Source: Candidatus Obscuribacterales bacterium (GTDB lineage: Bacteria; Cyanobacteriota; Vampirovibrionia; Obscuribacterales; Obscuribacteraceae). From it: 49,666 nt of DNA. The notes beneath the pieces were generated by a model, which was not told where the DNA came from, did no database searches, and was given only the letters and a program-made list of their open reading frames with translations. Below are positions 1 to 10,100 of this stretch, piece after piece. The number at the start of each line of letters is the position of its first letter. Within the stretch, counting starts at the first letter, position 1. Location: contig JAIETE010000027.1 in the NCBI GenBank assembly GCA_019745505.1, forward strand, positions 1 to 49,666, in the 5' to 3' direction. The position numbers were made by a program, and so were the translations under genes.

Positions 1-973
1 CACCGCCTAGAATGTCGGCGAACAGCAAAGTGGAAAGATAGCGCTCGCCGGTGCTGCAAACAACAGTGACAATGCGCTTGCCTTTGTTCTCGGAGCGAGA
101 AGCTATTTCCAACGCTGCAAAAACGTTGGCACCACTGCTGATACCAGCAAGAATGCCTTCTTCGCTGGACAATTTGCGTCCGTACTCCAGCGCTTGCTCG
201 TTGGTGACGCGAAATACTTCGTCGATTACCGAAAGATCAAGAATTTGCGGAATGAACCCGGCGCCAATACCTTGAATCTTGTGCGGTCCCGGTTTCAAAG
301 GTTGTCCTGCCAGTGTTTGCGTAATGACAGGGCTGTCGGACGGTTCCACCGCCACTACTTTGACTGAGGGTTTGCGCTCTTTGAGAATTTGCCCGACACC
401 GGTAATGGTGCCGCCTGTGCCTACGGCGGAAACGAATATGTCGACATTACCGTCGGTAGCCTGCCAGATTTCTTCGGCAGTAGTATCGCGGTGGACTTTC
501 GGATTGGCGGGATTTTGAAACTGCTGAAGCATGTAGGCATTCTTGGTTGTAGAAACCAATTCATCCGCCTTTGCGATTGCCCCTCTCATGCCGTCTGCAC
601 CGGGGGTAAGAACCAGCTCAGCACCGAGAGCGGCAAGCAATTTGCGGCGCTCCAGAGACATCGTGTCCGGCATAGTCAAGATCAATTTATAACCGCGAGC
701 TGCCGCCACGAATGCCAGTGCAATTCCCGTATTGCCTGAGGTCGGCTCGATCAAGGTAGTGCTTCCGGCGGAGATGACGCCGGCCTTTTCGGCTTCATTG
801 ACCATAGAAACGCCGATCCGATCTTTGACCGATCCCAAAGGATTGAGCGATTCCAATTTCACGACTACTTCGGCTTCCAGCCCCCTGGTGAGCTTGTTGA
901 GCCTGACCATAGGCGTATGTCCGACTATGCGTGTAATGTCGCTGGCAATCTGCTCCGATTTAGTAGCCGTCAT
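1..973 (-). CDS. cysK: Cysteine synthase (O-acetylserine sulfhydrylase), cut by the window edge
   Basis: PLP-dependent enzyme making L-cysteine from O-acetylserine and sulfide in the cytosol. Reading leftward from ATG at 973, the protein begins [20 protein letters not shown]. The PLP-binding lysine is in PLGSVKDRI (about residue 50), the substrate loop is TSGNTG, and the phosphate-binding glycine loop is [10 protein letters not shown]. About 324 codons are visible and no stop is reached by position 1. The family is about 310-325 residues, so only a few C-terminal residues are likely missing. The start overlaps the stop of the upstream small gene by 4 bp (ATGA at 973-970), which suggests translational coupling. 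It is last in a minus-strand run with gatA and the fab genes. CysM or a cystathionine beta-synthase-like paralogue is less likely given the length and motif set. Confidence 0.93.
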   Translation of the reverse strand, partial: MTATKSEQIASDITRIVGHTPMVRLNKLTRGLEAEVVVKLESLNPLGSVKDRIGVSMVNEAEKAGVISAGSTTLIEPTSGNTGIALAFVAAARGYKLILTMPDTMSLERRKLLAALGAELVLTPGADGMRGAIAKADELVSTTKNAYMLQQFQNPANPKVHRDTTAEEIWQATDGNVDIFVSAVGTGGTITGVGQILKERKPSVKVVAVEPSDSPVITQTLAGQPLKPGPHKIQGIGAGFIPQILDLSVIDEVFRVTNEQALEYGRKLSSEEGILAGISSGANVFAALEIASRSENKGKRIVTVVCSTGERYLSTLLFADILGG

Positions 974-1446
974 TCTGCAACCGCCTTTTTTTCGTTGAAT
1001 TTATCATTGTTGGGAACATTTTTCGGATTGGGATTATTGGCTTCCAGCTCGGCCAGACGTTTTTCACCTATTTCCTTGAGAATTCTTCCCTTCTTCGATT
1101 CTTTTTGATCGACGGACTTCATCATGCGCTCACCCTTGGCGATCAGACCTCTGGCGTGACTGATGCTTGCTTTGAACTTCTTCTGCATGCGCTTTTCGTC
1201 GTCGGTGTAATCACCCGGATTGGTCTGATTGAGCATATCGGAAGCTTTCGACTGCCCCGGCGTGGTGAATTGTCCGGCATTGCCGTTGGGGTCGGCCAGT
1301 TGACCGGCCGGCATGGCCGAACCAAAAAAGTCATTGGGACCGGCAATCCCCGGTTGCCCACCGGCTGCCAACACTGCCGTCAGCAAAGAAAAGAAAAGCT
1401 TGTTTCTCTTTGTCTGGCTCGATTGGCTGGAACTGGTCGATTGCAT
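970..1446 (-). CDS. Small exported hypothetical protein
   Basis: 158 residues, family not recognised. The N-terminus has a basic stretch ([10 protein letters not shown]) followed by a hydrophobic run ending [10 protein letters not shown]. This looks like a cleavable signal peptide without a lipobox cysteine, so the product is probably periplasmic. The middle is rich in Gly, Pro, Asn and Gln. The C-terminal half is highly charged and likely helical ([20 protein letters not shown] and onward). The start is well supported: AAGGAG lies 8 bases before the ATG at 1446. The gene starts 27 bp after gatA and overlaps cysK by 4 bp, so it is probably co-transcribed with both. No function can be assigned. 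Confidence 0.75.
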   Translation of the reverse strand: MQSTSSSQSSQTKRNKLFFSLLTAVLAAGGQPGIAGPNDFFGSAMPAGQLADPNGNAGQFTTPGQSKASDMLNQTNPGDYTDDEKRMQKKFKASISHARGLIAKGERMMKSVDQKESKKGRILKEIGEKRLAELEANNPNPKNVPNNDKFNEKKAVAE

Positions 1447-1472
1447 GTCGTTTACTCCTTGAAGTTCGCAGA

Positions 1473-2984
1473 TTAGCCGACTGTGGCTAAACCCGGAAAC
1501 TGTCGGTTGTGGAAATCAGTTGATTGCTGGAAAGCGTGAGCAACCTTGAGGACGACCTCATCGCTCAATGTGTTTCCTAGAATCTGCAAGCCGATCGGCA
1601 GTTTGTCTTTGCCCAGTCCGGCCGGAATAGATATACCGGGCAGCCCCGCCAGGTTGGCAGGGATAGTAGCGATGTCCGACAAGTACATGCTCAACGGATC
1701 ATCGGTCTTCTCCGCGATTTTAAAAGCCACCGTAGGTGATGTCGGAGATATGAGCACGTCGCAATTCTGAAATACATTGTCAAAATCGTTCTTGATCAAA
1801 CGTCTGACTTGCTGAGCCTTCTTGTAATAGGCATCGTAGTAACCGGAACTGAGAGCATAGGTGCCGAGCATGATGCGGCGTTTTACCTCGGCCCCGAAAC
1901 CTTTCGAGCGCGTCGACTTGTACATTTGCAAAATAGAATCTTTGGCTGCGCCTTCAGTTTCACGCAGACCATATTTGACTCCGTCATAGCGGGCCAGGTT
2001 GGCGGAGGCTTCAGCCGTAGCAATCAAGTAATACACAGGCAATGCGTATTTGGAATTGGGCAGCGAGATGTCCGTTACTTTCGCGCCAAGTTTTTCGAAA
2101 ACCGCAGCGGCCGCTCGAATAGCACTGACAATTTCAGGCTCGATTCCCTCGCCGACGAGCTCGGAGATGACGCCGACTCTCAGCCCTTTCACTAGTTTCT
2201 CGGGATTATCCGAAAGAGCCATTTCAAAGCGCGGCCCCTGGTTTTTGAAGGGGTCCGGAATCGATGTGGAATCTTTTTTGTCGTGACCGGCGATTACGGA
2301 AAGCGCAATGGCCGTATCTTCCACGCTCCTGGCCAGAGGACCGATCTGATCGAGCGATGAAGCATAGGCAACCAGCCCGAACCTGGAAACCATTCCATAA
2401 GTCGGCTTCATGCCGCTTACACCACAGAAAGCCGCTGGTTGGCGAATAGAGCCGCCCGTATCCGACCCCAATGCCAGAACAGCCATGCCCGCTGCTACAG
2501 CTGCAGTAGAGCCTCCTGAGCTGCCGCCCGGAACACGGGAAAGATCCCAGGGATTGGCTGTCTTTTTGAAAGCGGAATTCTCTGTCGACGATCCCATGGC
2601 GAATTCGTCCATGTTCGTCTTGCCGATGAATAGAGCCCCTGCCTGATCGAGCTTTTGCGCCACCGTCGCTTCGTATGGGGCGATGAAATTCTCGAGAATT
2701 CGGCTCGAGCAAGTGGTCGGATAATCAGCTACGCAAATATTGTCTTTGACCGCCACAGGAATACCGGCAAGGGCGGGCAGAGCCTCTCCTCGCGCGATCA
2801 GTTCATCCACTCTTGCGGCTTGTTTTTGAGCACGCTCTTCGGTCAAGCATGTGAATGCCTTAATGTCTGAGTCGTGCGCCTGGACATACTTCAAGTGGGC
2901 AGCCAGAATTTCCCTGGCGGAAACTGATTTTTCCGCCAAAAGCTTTTTCAATTCACTTATCGAACGCCCGACAAGCTCTGTCAT
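1473..2984 (-). CDS. gatA: Asp/Glu-tRNA amidotransferase subunit A
   Basis: Amidase subunit of GatCAB, which converts Glu-tRNA(Gln) and Asp-tRNA(Asn) into Gln- and Asn-tRNA using ammonia from glutamine. The amidase-signature triad is complete: Lys80 in IPVAVKDN, the cis-serine at 155 in PGGSSGGS, and nucleophile Ser179 in [10 protein letters not shown]. These lie one residue off the S. aureus numbering. Length is 503 residues, normal for GatA. I place the start at ATG 2984: GGAG lies 9 bases upstream, while an upstream in-frame TTG at 2999 overlaps that ribosome binding site. gatB and gatC are not in the window. The neighbours are fabF upstream and a small exported protein downstream. Confidence 0.96.
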   Translation of the reverse strand: MTELVGRSISELKKLLAEKSVSAREILAAHLKYVQAHDSDIKAFTCLTEERAQKQAARVDELIARGEALPALAGIPVAVKDNICVADYPTTCSSRILENFIAPYEATVAQKLDQAGALFIGKTNMDEFAMGSSTENSAFKKTANPWDLSRVPGGSSGGSTAAVAAGMAVLALGSDTGGSIRQPAAFCGVSGMKPTYGMVSRFGLVAYASSLDQIGPLARSVEDTAIALSVIAGHDKKDSTSIPDPFKNQGPRFEMALSDNPEKLVKGLRVGVISELVGEGIEPEIVSAIRAAAAVFEKLGAKVTDISLPNSKYALPVYYLIATAEASANLARYDGVKYGLRETEGAAKDSILQMYKSTRSKGFGAEVKRRIMLGTYALSSGYYDAYYKKAQQVRRLIKNDFDNVFQNCDVLISPTSPTVAFKIAEKTDDPLSMYLSDIATIPANLAGLPGISIPAGLGKDKLPIGLQILGNTLSDEVVLKVAHAFQQSTDFHNRQFPGLATVG

Positions 2985-3038
2985 TAAGCACAACTCCAAA
3001 TCCGCCCGGCGAAAATGCCCACGGCAAGGCTTTAGATT

Positions 3039-4295
3039 TTAACCCGTAACCTTCTTGAAAAGAAGGCTTGCGTTATGACCGCCGAAGCCGAAACTATTGG
3101 ACAAAGCGACTTTTATTGGTGAATTCTTACGCGCAACATTCGGGCAATAATCGAGATCGCAATCAGGATCCGGATTGTCGAGATTGATCGTGGGCGGGAT
3201 CGTTTCGTTTTCGATCGCCAGACAGCAAACGGCTGCTTCAATGGCTCCAGCTGCGCCAAGCAGGTGACCGGTCATTGATTTGCTGGATGAAATCACCACA
3301 CCACCGCTGGTGGCATGCTCTCCAAACACGCGCTTGACGGCCGTGGTCTCGGCTTTGTCGCCCAGTGGCGTCGAGGTGCCGTGAGCGTTGATATAGTCAA
3401 CTTCTTCCGGCTTAACATTCGCTTGTTCTAGTGCCATCTTCATGGCTCTCATGGCGCCGTCGCCATCCCCGCATGGCTGCACGATATCGTGAGCGTCGGC
3501 GGTCAGCCCGTAACCGGCTATTTCAGCATATATATGCGCGCCTCTGGCTTTAGCATGAGTAAGGCTTTCCAGAATGAGAATCGCCGCGCCTTCTCCCATG
3601 ACAAAACCATTGCGGTCTTTGTCGAATGGTCGGGAGGCTTTCTCCGGCTCGTCATTGCGAGTAGAAAGAGTTCTTGCTGCTGCGAAGCCCGCCATAGACA
3701 GCGGTGTGATCGGCGCTTCCGTACCGCCGGCGAACATAACATCGGCTTCACCGCGCTCGATGATGCGGTAGGCGTCGCCGAGAGTGTGAGATGAAGTGGC
3801 GCAAGCCGTCACGTTGCAGACATTCGGGCCTTTGGCTCCATGCATGATGGAAACCCAGCCGGCCGGCATATTGACGATAAAGAGCGGAACAGTAAAGGGA
3901 GAGACTCGATCCGGACCTCTCTCATAGAGAGTACGGATTTGATCTTCTTGAGATTGCAAACCGCCTGCGGCCGAGCCGACGGCGACACCCACTCTTTCAG
4001 GGTTTTCTTTCGTCATATCGAGCTTGGCATCTTCGGCTGCCAGTCTCGACGCGGCAATCGCGTACTGGATGAAGCGATCAGCGCGGCGCGCTTGCTTGGG
4101 ATCCATGTATTTGGTGACGTCGAAATCGGTAATCTCGGCGGCTATTTTGCAAGTAGCCTGCAGTTTCTCGGGCACTTTAGTAACGCGCTTCACGCCCGAG
4201 CGCCCATTGACAATGCCGTCCCAGAAGGCATCTTTACCGCTGCCTACTGCACTTATGACGCCTATGCCTGTAATTACAACTCGCTCTTTGGTCAT
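3039..4295 (-). CDS. fabF: Beta-ketoacyl-ACP synthase II
   Basis: Condensing enzyme of type II fatty acid synthesis, extending acyl-ACP by two carbons from malonyl-ACP. The active-site Cys165 is in NVTACATSSH, and the two catalytic histidines are in DYINAHGTST and GHLLGAAGA. Length (418 residues) and order match the FabF thiolase fold. The chosen start gives MTKERVVITGIGVISAVG. An in-frame GTG at 4304 would add three residues, and neither start has a clear ribosome binding site. The gene follows acpP by about 140 bp and fabG lies further upstream, the usual bacterial fabG-acpP-fabF order; fabD and fabH are not present here. Confidence 0.95.
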   Translation of the reverse strand: MTKERVVITGIGVISAVGSGKDAFWDGIVNGRSGVKRVTKVPEKLQATCKIAAEITDFDVTKYMDPKQARRADRFIQYAIAASRLAAEDAKLDMTKENPERVGVAVGSAAGGLQSQEDQIRTLYERGPDRVSPFTVPLFIVNMPAGWVSIMHGAKGPNVCNVTACATSSHTLGDAYRIIERGEADVMFAGGTEAPITPLSMAGFAAARTLSTRNDEPEKASRPFDKDRNGFVMGEGAAILILESLTHAKARGAHIYAEIAGYGLTADAHDIVQPCGDGDGAMRAMKMALEQANVKPEEVDYINAHGTSTPLGDKAETTAVKRVFGEHATSGGVVISSSKSMTGHLLGAAGAIEAAVCCLAIENETIPPTINLDNPDPDCDLDYCPNVARKNSPIKVALSNSFGFGGHNASLLFKKVTG

Positions 4296-4437
4296 CCTGA
4301 TCACGCCATCACGCTTTCACGCCACCACGCTGTTTTGCAGTTGTCAAAATCGGCAACAGTTCGCGGCAGGGCTCAGGACAACGTCCCCGCCTGCGCCATC
4401 AAATCCGGTGCCGAATTGACTACTTCAACAGCCGTGA

Positions 4438-4677
4438 TTACACGTGTTGAGCGATGTACTTAACTGCTTCGCCAACGGTGGTGATTTTTTCGGCATCTTC
4501 GTCCGGAATTTCCATTCCGAATTCTTCTTCGAGAGCCATTACCAGCTCGACGGTATCGAGGGAATCAGCACCGAGGTCCTTCGTGAAGCTCGCTTCCATG
4601 GTCACTTCGTCAGCGTTGACGTTAAGCTGAGCCACAGCAACCTTCTTGACTCGTTCGAAGGCTTCCTTCTCTTCCAT
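4438..4677 (-). CDS. acpP: Acyl carrier protein
   Basis: 79-residue acidic four-helix carrier that holds growing acyl chains on a 4'-phosphopantetheine arm. The attachment serine is Ser39 in the classic [13 protein letters not shown] motif, and the C-terminal [19 protein letters not shown] is typical. Upstream of the ATG at 4677 there is a purine-rich AAGGGGG and a closer AGGA, either of which could serve ribosomes. A 220-bp gap containing a terminator-like hairpin separates it from fabG, so acpP may also have its own promoter. A TATAAA on the minus strand in that gap is a weak candidate -10. Confidence 0.97.
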   Translation of the reverse strand: MEEKEAFERVKKVAVAQLNVNADEVTMEASFTKDLGADSLDTVELVMALEEEFGMEIPDEDAEKITTVGEAVKYIAQHV

Positions 4678-4849
4678 GTGTCCTACAACCCCCTTAAATC
4701 AAATAGAAACGCACACAAAACTAAGCGGCAATTCAACCAAAGGTTGTGTGCCAAGGGCACCTAGGATAGCACGTCGGTGATCCTGCGGTCACGGTTTTAT
4801 AGAATCGTTTACGAGTCTAACTTACGTTGTAAACACAAACTAATTCAAC

Positions 4850-4882
4850 AAAAACCATTGCCCTGGCACCGCCACCAAGGGC
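4850..4882 (-). terminator. Possible terminator or attenuator after fabG
   Basis: Reading the minus strand, GCCCTTGG (4882-4875) can pair with CCAGGGC (4866-4860), leaving one bulged base. A short spacer and five T residues (4854-4850) follow. It sits 16 bp after the fabG stop and before acpP. The bulge and the spacer before the T tract make it a moderate candidate. It may only reduce read-through into acpP. Confidence 0.45.
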
Positions 4883-4897
4883 GCTGCCCCGGGCTCT

Positions 4898-5674
4898 TTA
4901 GGTATACAAACCGCCGTTGACTTCCATGACCGTACCGGTCACATAATCACCCAATCCGGCAAAGAAAAGCACAGCGCGAGCAATGTCGTCCGGCGTTCCC
5001 ATGCGGCCTGCAGGAATTTTTTCAACGAATGAGTTTATGATTTTTTCACCCAGGGCTTTGGTCATATCGGTATCGATGAAGCCTGGTGCAACAGCGTTGC
5101 AAGTGATATTGCGTTTGGCGTATTCAAGCGCCACCGTTTTCGTAAATCCAATCAGACCAGCCTTGGCGGCGGCATAGTTGCACTGGCCGAAATTGCCGTG
5201 CACGCCGGTTGTCGAGGCTATATTGATAATCCGTCCATAGCGCTGCTTGGACATGATTTTGACAATCGGCTGGGTGACTTTGAAAGCGGAAGTAAGGTTG
5301 GTATCGATTACCGCTTGCCAATGCTCTTCGCTCATCTTCAATAGAAGGTTGTCGCGAGTGATACCGGCGTTATTGACCAGAATGTCAATCTGTCCGAATT
5401 TTTCCATGGCCGACTCGACCATCTTGTCGATACTTTCAGTATTGGTTACGTTTGCCGGGCAGCTTACTGCCTGAAAACCGGCTTTCACCATTTCTTCGGC
5501 AGTGCCGTCGGATGTTTCGACATTGATATCGCTGATGACAATCTTGGCTCCATGCTGCGCTAAGACTGTTGCAATCGCCTTTCCGATACCGCGACCGGAA
5601 CCGGTCACCAAAGCCACTCTATCGGCAAGGATATTTTTGAGTCCTTCCTTTTCAGGAGACACTGAAGCCGTCAT
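4898..5674 (-). CDS. fabG: 3-oxoacyl-ACP reductase
   Basis: NADPH-dependent reductase of the fatty acid elongation cycle, a short-chain dehydrogenase. The cofactor motif is TGSGRGIGKA (residues 24-33), followed by NNAG at 101-104. The catalytic set is Ser154 (NIASTTG), Tyr167 and Lys171 (YAAAK). Length is 258, with an N-terminal tail of about 17 residues before the usual FabG beginning. The start ATG at 5674 has a strong GGAGGA 7 bases upstream. It lies 39 bp after the ADP-ribosylglycohydrolase-like gene and may share its transcript. PhaB-type acetoacetyl-CoA reductases look similar, but the adjacent acpP and fabF favour fatty acid synthesis. Confidence 0.95.
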   Translation of the reverse strand: MTASVSPEKEGLKNILADRVALVTGSGRGIGKAIATVLAQHGAKIVISDINVETSDGTAEEMVKAGFQAVSCPANVTNTESIDKMVESAMEKFGQIDILVNNAGITRDNLLLKMSEEHWQAVIDTNLTSAFKVTQPIVKIMSKQRYGRIINIASTTGVHGNFGQCNYAAAKAGLIGFTKTVALEYAKRNITCNAVAPGFIDTDMTKALGEKIINSFVEKIPAGRMGTPDDIARAVLFFAGLGDYVTGTVMEVNGGLYT

Positions 5675-5713
5675 CTAACACTCCTCCATTTCTATAAATA
5701 CGAAATCTAATTG

Positions 5714-6736
5714 CTAAGGCCACATATCGAACAGTTTCTCGGCGATGTCCTCCAATCTTTCACGATTGGCCAATTTACTGAGCCACCGTTCCGGAATTTG
5801 AGAAGCGCCGTGATAAGCGCCCGACAAAGCGCCGACGATGATGCCCAACGTATCGGTCTCACCGCCTGCCACTGCCGCATGGCAGATGGCCTCTTCCAGG
5901 TTATGTCTGAAGATAAGGAATATTCCGACTGCCGTCGGAACCAATTCATTTACTTCATGACCAATATTCAAAAGCGAATAAGGCAATTGATCTGCCGGAT
6001 TCATATAGTCGAGATCGGGAGCCACGTCGTCCCAGGCTTCCGCAAAGCGCGGATCGATTCTCTCGGCAATCGCATATTCGCGACGGACGTACTCGCGGAC
6101 TTGCTCCTCTTCGTCGAGCTTATGCCCTCTTAGAAAATAGCCGACACTGTCGGATAAAACGGCGGCAGCGGCATAGACCCGCTTGTCCAAATGGGTCAGC
6201 TGAGCCTGCTCGACGGCCATGTCGGCGGCCCGGGAGCCCTCGTCGGTGTCAGGCAAACAAGCACATGGAAAAGCCCTGGAGGCGGCAGAAACGTGCAGGG
6301 CGCCGGCGCTCTTGTCCGGTGGTGCCACCCCGTCAGCCATGCGGCGCAATCCTTTTAAGAGTTGTGCGCTCGGCCCGGAGCTGAGGAAATCTTGATCGGA
6401 GAGCAATGCCACGAAGCGTTCTTTCAAGTCGGCACGGTTGTACTTACCGTCACTGCTGATTATCGAATCAGCCAGGTTGACAGCCAGGTAAGTCTCGGGC
6501 AGCCACTCGCCGGCTTTATGGTCAGGCAATACGCTGCGTGTCAGGCCCGGAACGAAATCCCTCAGGCTGGACCCGGCAGTAGCCAATATCTCTTTATGGT
6601 TTAAACCAATCGCGCTGCCGCCCAACGAATTGCCGCAAGCAGCAGCCAGGATCACTCCTCTAATCTTGTCCTTCAATTCGTCTTTGGAAATTTTTCCTTT
6701 CAAAGATCCGCTGGAACCCTGAGGTTTTTTCTCCAC
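5714..6736 (-). CDS. ADP-ribosylglycohydrolase-family protein, partly degenerate
   Basis: 340 residues. The C-terminal AGGETDTLGIIVGALSGAYH followed by IPERW is the second signature of the ADP-ribosylglycohydrolase (DraG/ARH) fold, which removes ADP-ribose from proteins or small molecules using two magnesium ions. The usual GGDTDT is GGETDT here (residues 291-296). The first metal motif, normally a T-D-D-T type cluster, appears as LPETYLAV at residues 79-86. Two metal ligands may therefore be altered, and activity is uncertain. The start is GTG at 6736 with GAGGCG 5-6 bases upstream. It is first in the run leading to fabG, acpP and fabF, an unusual neighbour for lipid genes. No signal peptide is visible. 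Confidence 0.8.
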   Translation of the reverse strand: MEKKPQGSSGSLKGKISKDELKDKIRGVILAAACGNSLGGSAIGLNHKEILATAGSSLRDFVPGLTRSVLPDHKAGEWLPETYLAVNLADSIISSDGKYNRADLKERFVALLSDQDFLSSGPSAQLLKGLRRMADGVAPPDKSAGALHVSAASRAFPCACLPDTDEGSRAADMAVEQAQLTHLDKRVYAAAAVLSDSVGYFLRGHKLDEEEQVREYVRREYAIAERIDPRFAEAWDDVAPDLDYMNPADQLPYSLLNIGHEVNELVPTAVGIFLIFRHNLEEAICHAAVAGGETDTLGIIVGALSGAYHGASQIPERWLSKLANRERLEDIAEKLFDMWP

Positions 6737-7124
6737 GTTTTCGCCTCTGAATCAGTTGTGAAGGCGAGAATCAGCAACTGTGCCTACTTTCGCCTATATC
6801 TGGATTGGCCTCTGGCCACGGCTCACAATTATGACAGACGGCGATTTTAATGTCGGGGTGGGATTCTTACGCAAGCGACCGTAATTTCCCGAATATACAC
6901 GCGGTAGGGGGGTGAGATACTCTTAAGGAGTGAATCGCTGCTGCCTCTTGTAGCTGGAAGACGGAGGCGGCGGCAGGATTAAGACCGATTCCCTCTGGTT
7001 CACCCCCAGGAAAATCGAAGCAAAACATCCCCAAATCCCCCGGAGCGTGCTTCCGGGTGACTCAGTTTTGCCTGTCTTAAATCTCTCGTAACACTGGGTT
7101 ACATCGGAAACGCTGGAGGTCTGA
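6737..7124. other. Intergenic region between divergent genes
   Basis: 388 bp between the ADP-ribosylglycohydrolase-like gene (minus) and the zinc-protease-like gene (plus), so it must hold both promoters. No convincing -35/-10 pair was found. A small hairpin is visible: CCCGGA (7039-7044) pairs with TCCGGG (7052-7057). GGAGGT just before the plus-strand ATG at 7125 is a good ribosome binding site. Confidence 0.5.
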
Positions 7125-10100
7125 ATGGGCGGGAACACGTTAGGCGATCAGATGCTGGTCAACGCCACCGACGATTTGAACGGGGTGGTCAATCAGGGAA
7201 AGCAGGTCGCCGACCAGGCTAGAGAAAGACTCAGCCTGTCAGGTCAGATGCTTCAAGGCGCATTACCCCAGGATGCTTCCAGCGTACAGACCGAAGAGAT
7301 GAGCGGCTTCGAGCGCTACGGTACGGTCTTCGGAAAAGGTTTGCTGAGGACGCCGGAAGGCGTTTTGAATACAGTCGGTCACTACTGGGACAATCCCGGC
7401 GAAGCAGCAGGCAAAGCGCTTTTCGCCGGTTCGATCGGTGTGGCGATGCGCACTTTCTTGCCAAAAACAGGCGCCGGTCGCGCAGCAGTCGCGACCATTA
7501 TGGGCGGCATGTTCGTAGTGGATGGCGTCAAGGCTCTTGCTCAGGGCGGTTCTGAAGCATCTTCAGCAAGAAACAGACAGGAATTGAATCAAGCAGCCAC
7601 CAACTTCGGCAATCATATGGGCATGTTCGCCTTTGATGCTGCAGCCGGTGGCTATATCGGTATCAAGGCAGAGCGCTTGACCGGAAGGATCATGGAGAAC
7701 CCGGTCGGCTCAGCCAAAACAGTAGGCGGATGGGCAGACGGCATCCTGGGAAGATTCAGCAAATCGGCTCCCGCTGCCGAATCAGGACAAGCCGCCGCCG
7801 CTGCCGATACTTACGCGAACCGCATGGGAGCCTGGGCTGAGAGCAAAGAATTCGCACCGAAACTGACAGCCTGGGACAAGAAAGTAGAAAGATTCTGGAC
7901 TAGCGACGAATCAAGAGTGGGCAATTTCCTCAATCGCACCACTGAAAAGATCGACAACTGGGCGTCCAAGTTCAAGCCCAAAGAAGAACCTGTCGCTAAG
8001 AATCCGCTCGCCAATATTCCGGCCGAACAAGCAAAAGCTCTCATGGAACAAGCTCAGCGCCAGCACATCGAGGCTGTCGATTCACACATGGTCTATCGCC
8101 ATGGTCTGAAAGGCGCGGACGGCGAATATCACGGTTTCGATCGCACTCTGGCACTGCTCAAGAAAGGCATAAATCCCGAGCAGATAAGCGCCAAAGACCC
8201 GATTCCGAATGTTCCGGATCTGGTTAATTCCAAGCTCGATGATGCTCTTGCCGGCATGGTCAGAACAAGAGAACAGGTCATGGGCATCAACGATGCCATG
8301 AGCAAGATCGCCGACGAGCACGGCACCGGGCAACAGTTCAAGAAACAAGAAGGCGGAACTGTCGTAGAAGCGCACGAAAAGCCAGGCACTAAGCCCTACG
8401 ATAAAGCGCCGCAGCAAGCTGCCGCCGACGGAGAAATCAACGTCGCCAATTTGCAAGAGATGGCCAAAGTGACCGCCGATGAGCGCGCCGCGATCACCGC
8501 CGAAGACACAGCGGTGATCGCCTACAAGCAGCAGATGGAAGGACAGGTCTTCACAGCCGTGGTGCCAAACGCAGAACGCACCCCGCTTGGTCCCGAGCAC
8601 ATACCGGCTGCCAACACGATGTTTGCTCTGGGCAAAGAAGTAAACACGACCAAAGACGTCGCTCAAGTAGACGACCTCTTCCGCTTCTTCGCCGACGCAG
8701 CCACCCAGAGCCAGGCCGGTGGATTGGGACCGAATCAGGCTCTTGCCAAACAGCTCAACCTGGTAGGCGACGAATTCTTCACCTTCCTGGTCGCCTCGAT
8801 GAAAGAAGCAGGCATCAAAGATCCATTCACCATCCTGCAGGGCAAAACACCGCCTCTTTTTGCTGTTTCATCCGACCTGGTCAGAACTCCGGACGGCAAA
8901 ACAGTCAACGCCGGACCGTACACCATGCGCCGCATCATCACCGAAGATCCGAAGACCGGCGAGAAAGTCACAGTCTGGGGACCGGACCTGGTCAAATACC
9001 CGATCAACATGACCGGCGAACGGGCCACATCAATCGGTGTTTACGGTCACGAAATCGGCCATGACTGGAACGGATTGATTGCCAAATTCCTCGACAAATC
9101 CGGCGAAGGCGGTGTTCTCACCAAAGCCGTAGAGCGAGCATTGGGACCGAAATACAACGAAGTCGCCACGATCATCTCTCCGGAAGGAACACCGAAAGAA
9201 TTGCTCGTCAACAAGGAAAAGTGGACGAATGGTCGCTTGATCGAAAGCTACTTGCGTGCGACAAGAGACGAAAACACATCCGACATCATCGGTACGGCTT
9301 GGACAGGCATCAACATGCCGGTTGCATTAGCCCGATTGCTCATGGGCGGACGTCGCAACGGCGGATTGATGGAAAATTCCAACGTCTTCAGCCCGACGAA
9401 AATGGCCACGCCGGACAATCCGATGGGCTTCGAAGTACACGCAATCGACGCGCTCAGAATGGTGATCGGCGCCAAGACGATGGAATATCTCGGCAAAGGC
9501 GATCCGGTTATCGAAGCACAAGCCAAGTCACTCTTGCGCCTCTCGCGCGAAGGATCGACAAAAGGCGACTACGAGTTGTACAACCTCGACAAGCCTGGTC
9601 AGAAGGTCGTCATCGATCGCGACACCATGGACAACGTAATCGGCGAACTGATTACAGCTCAGATGGAAACACCGCTGACAGTTCTGGAAGGCAAGACTTT
9701 CTCGAGCATCTTGCCCCCGCTCAAGACCAACTACGCCAAGATGGAAACTCTCGGCGAGGCAATGGCCAAAGCCATCGCAGACGGCAAGAAGGTGCAAGAC
9801 CTGGTCGGAGATCCCAAGCAATTCACGCAGGATTACACGATTACGCAAGTCTTCGGCTCCGGTCTGCCGGCTGAGCTCAAACTGGTAAAGAGCGGTATGG
9901 AGCCGAAAAAAGCTCACGAACTGGTCACTCAATTCTCAGATCACATGCGCCAGCTCTATCTCGAATCGGGCGACCCGCACGTCCAACATCTGATTGGCGG
10001 CAGCGGACCTGTAGAATTGCTGCCTTCGCTGAAGGCACGTGCATCGGCACTGCGCAGCTCCTTCCAAAACGGAGCCATCAACCTGGTCGGACGCCAGAAC

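Noticed and set aside
9221..9874. Long alternative frame (217 codons) inside the zinc-protease-like gene
   Set aside because: A shadow frame: very rich in Arg, Gln and Asp with no start signal, fully inside a well-supported gene in another frame.
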